Part shown: piece by piece, positions 5,176 through 5,203 of the stretch | Numbering within the stretch: position 1 is the stretch's first letter | Layout: each line of letters opens with the position of its first letter | The notes under the pieces: generated by a model | What the model was told of the DNA's origin: nothing | The model's input: only the letters and a program-made list of their open reading frames with translations | Database searches by the model: none | Source: an uncultured Alistipes sp. | GTDB lineage: Bacteria; Bacteroidota; Bacteroidia; Bacteroidales; Rikenellaceae | DNA length: 5,203 nt | NCBI GenBank assembly: GCA_947174575.1 | Contig: CAMWJM010000105.1 | Coordinates: forward strand, 1 to 5,203 | Reading direction: 5' to 3' | Made by a program: the position numbers and the translations under genes

Positions 5176-5203
5176 CGGTATGCCCGTTTCGGGAATGCGG
5201 GAT

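Noticed and set aside
5136..5203. An ATG at 5136 opening a frame to the right edge (MKPGRHGLFARV...)
   Set aside because: Only 22 codons are visible, with no recognisable motif, and the start lies in the arm of an inverted repeat that looks more like a terminator. Sequence past the edge is needed to decide.

Overview
The window reads like chromosomal core sequence from a GC-rich member of the Bacteroidales, most probably Alistipes or a near relative. This rests on the protein flavour (a Bacteroidetes-type TrmD C-terminus, an LpxB with the AGSR form of its nucleotide-binding motif, and an S46 dipeptidyl-peptidase, a family typical of Bacteroidetes), the strong G/C third-position preference, the lack of strong Shine-Dalgarno sequences, and short AT-rich heptamer repeats between genes. 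The genus is an inference from remembered family features, not from a search.

Layout, all genes on the + strand: the 3' part of trmD (tRNA m1G37 methyltransferase) runs in from the left edge to 488. A 177-bp intergenic stretch follows, largely filled by a composite repeat element: heptamer arrays in opposite orientation at each end (474-507 and 636-662) around a GC-rich, hairpin-forming core. Then come lpxB (666-1817, lipid A disaccharide synthase), a fumarylacetoacetate hydrolase (FAH) family enzyme (1851-2534), a Maf/YhdE-type nucleotide pyrophosphatase (2537-3136) and an exported S46 serine dipeptidyl-peptidase of the DPP11 type (3141-5120). The last 83 bp hold an inverted repeat that could be a terminator, and no gene I can support.

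The gaps after lpxB are 33, 2 and 4 bp, so lpxB, the FAH gene, maf and dpp11 probably share a transcript. The products have no common pathway: outer-membrane lipid A synthesis, small-molecule C-C bond hydrolysis or decarboxylation, nucleotide-pool cleaning, and periplasmic peptide digestion. This looks like a housekeeping cluster rather than a dedicated system.

I found no new multi-gene system. The most notable signals are small. (1) The same heptamer family occurs three times, and the 3' ends of both trmD and lpxB run into an array that supplies their last codons and their stop. (2) At lpxB the copy number of a 4 x 7 bp array decides where LpxB stops relative to the next start codon. (3) The FAH protein carries an Ala/Gly-rich insert of about 25 residues, with codon use unlike the rest of its gene and with inverted repeats in its DNA. 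(4) The S46 peptidase has the Arg that marks Asp/Glu specificity but is about 60 residues shorter than the P. gingivalis enzyme.
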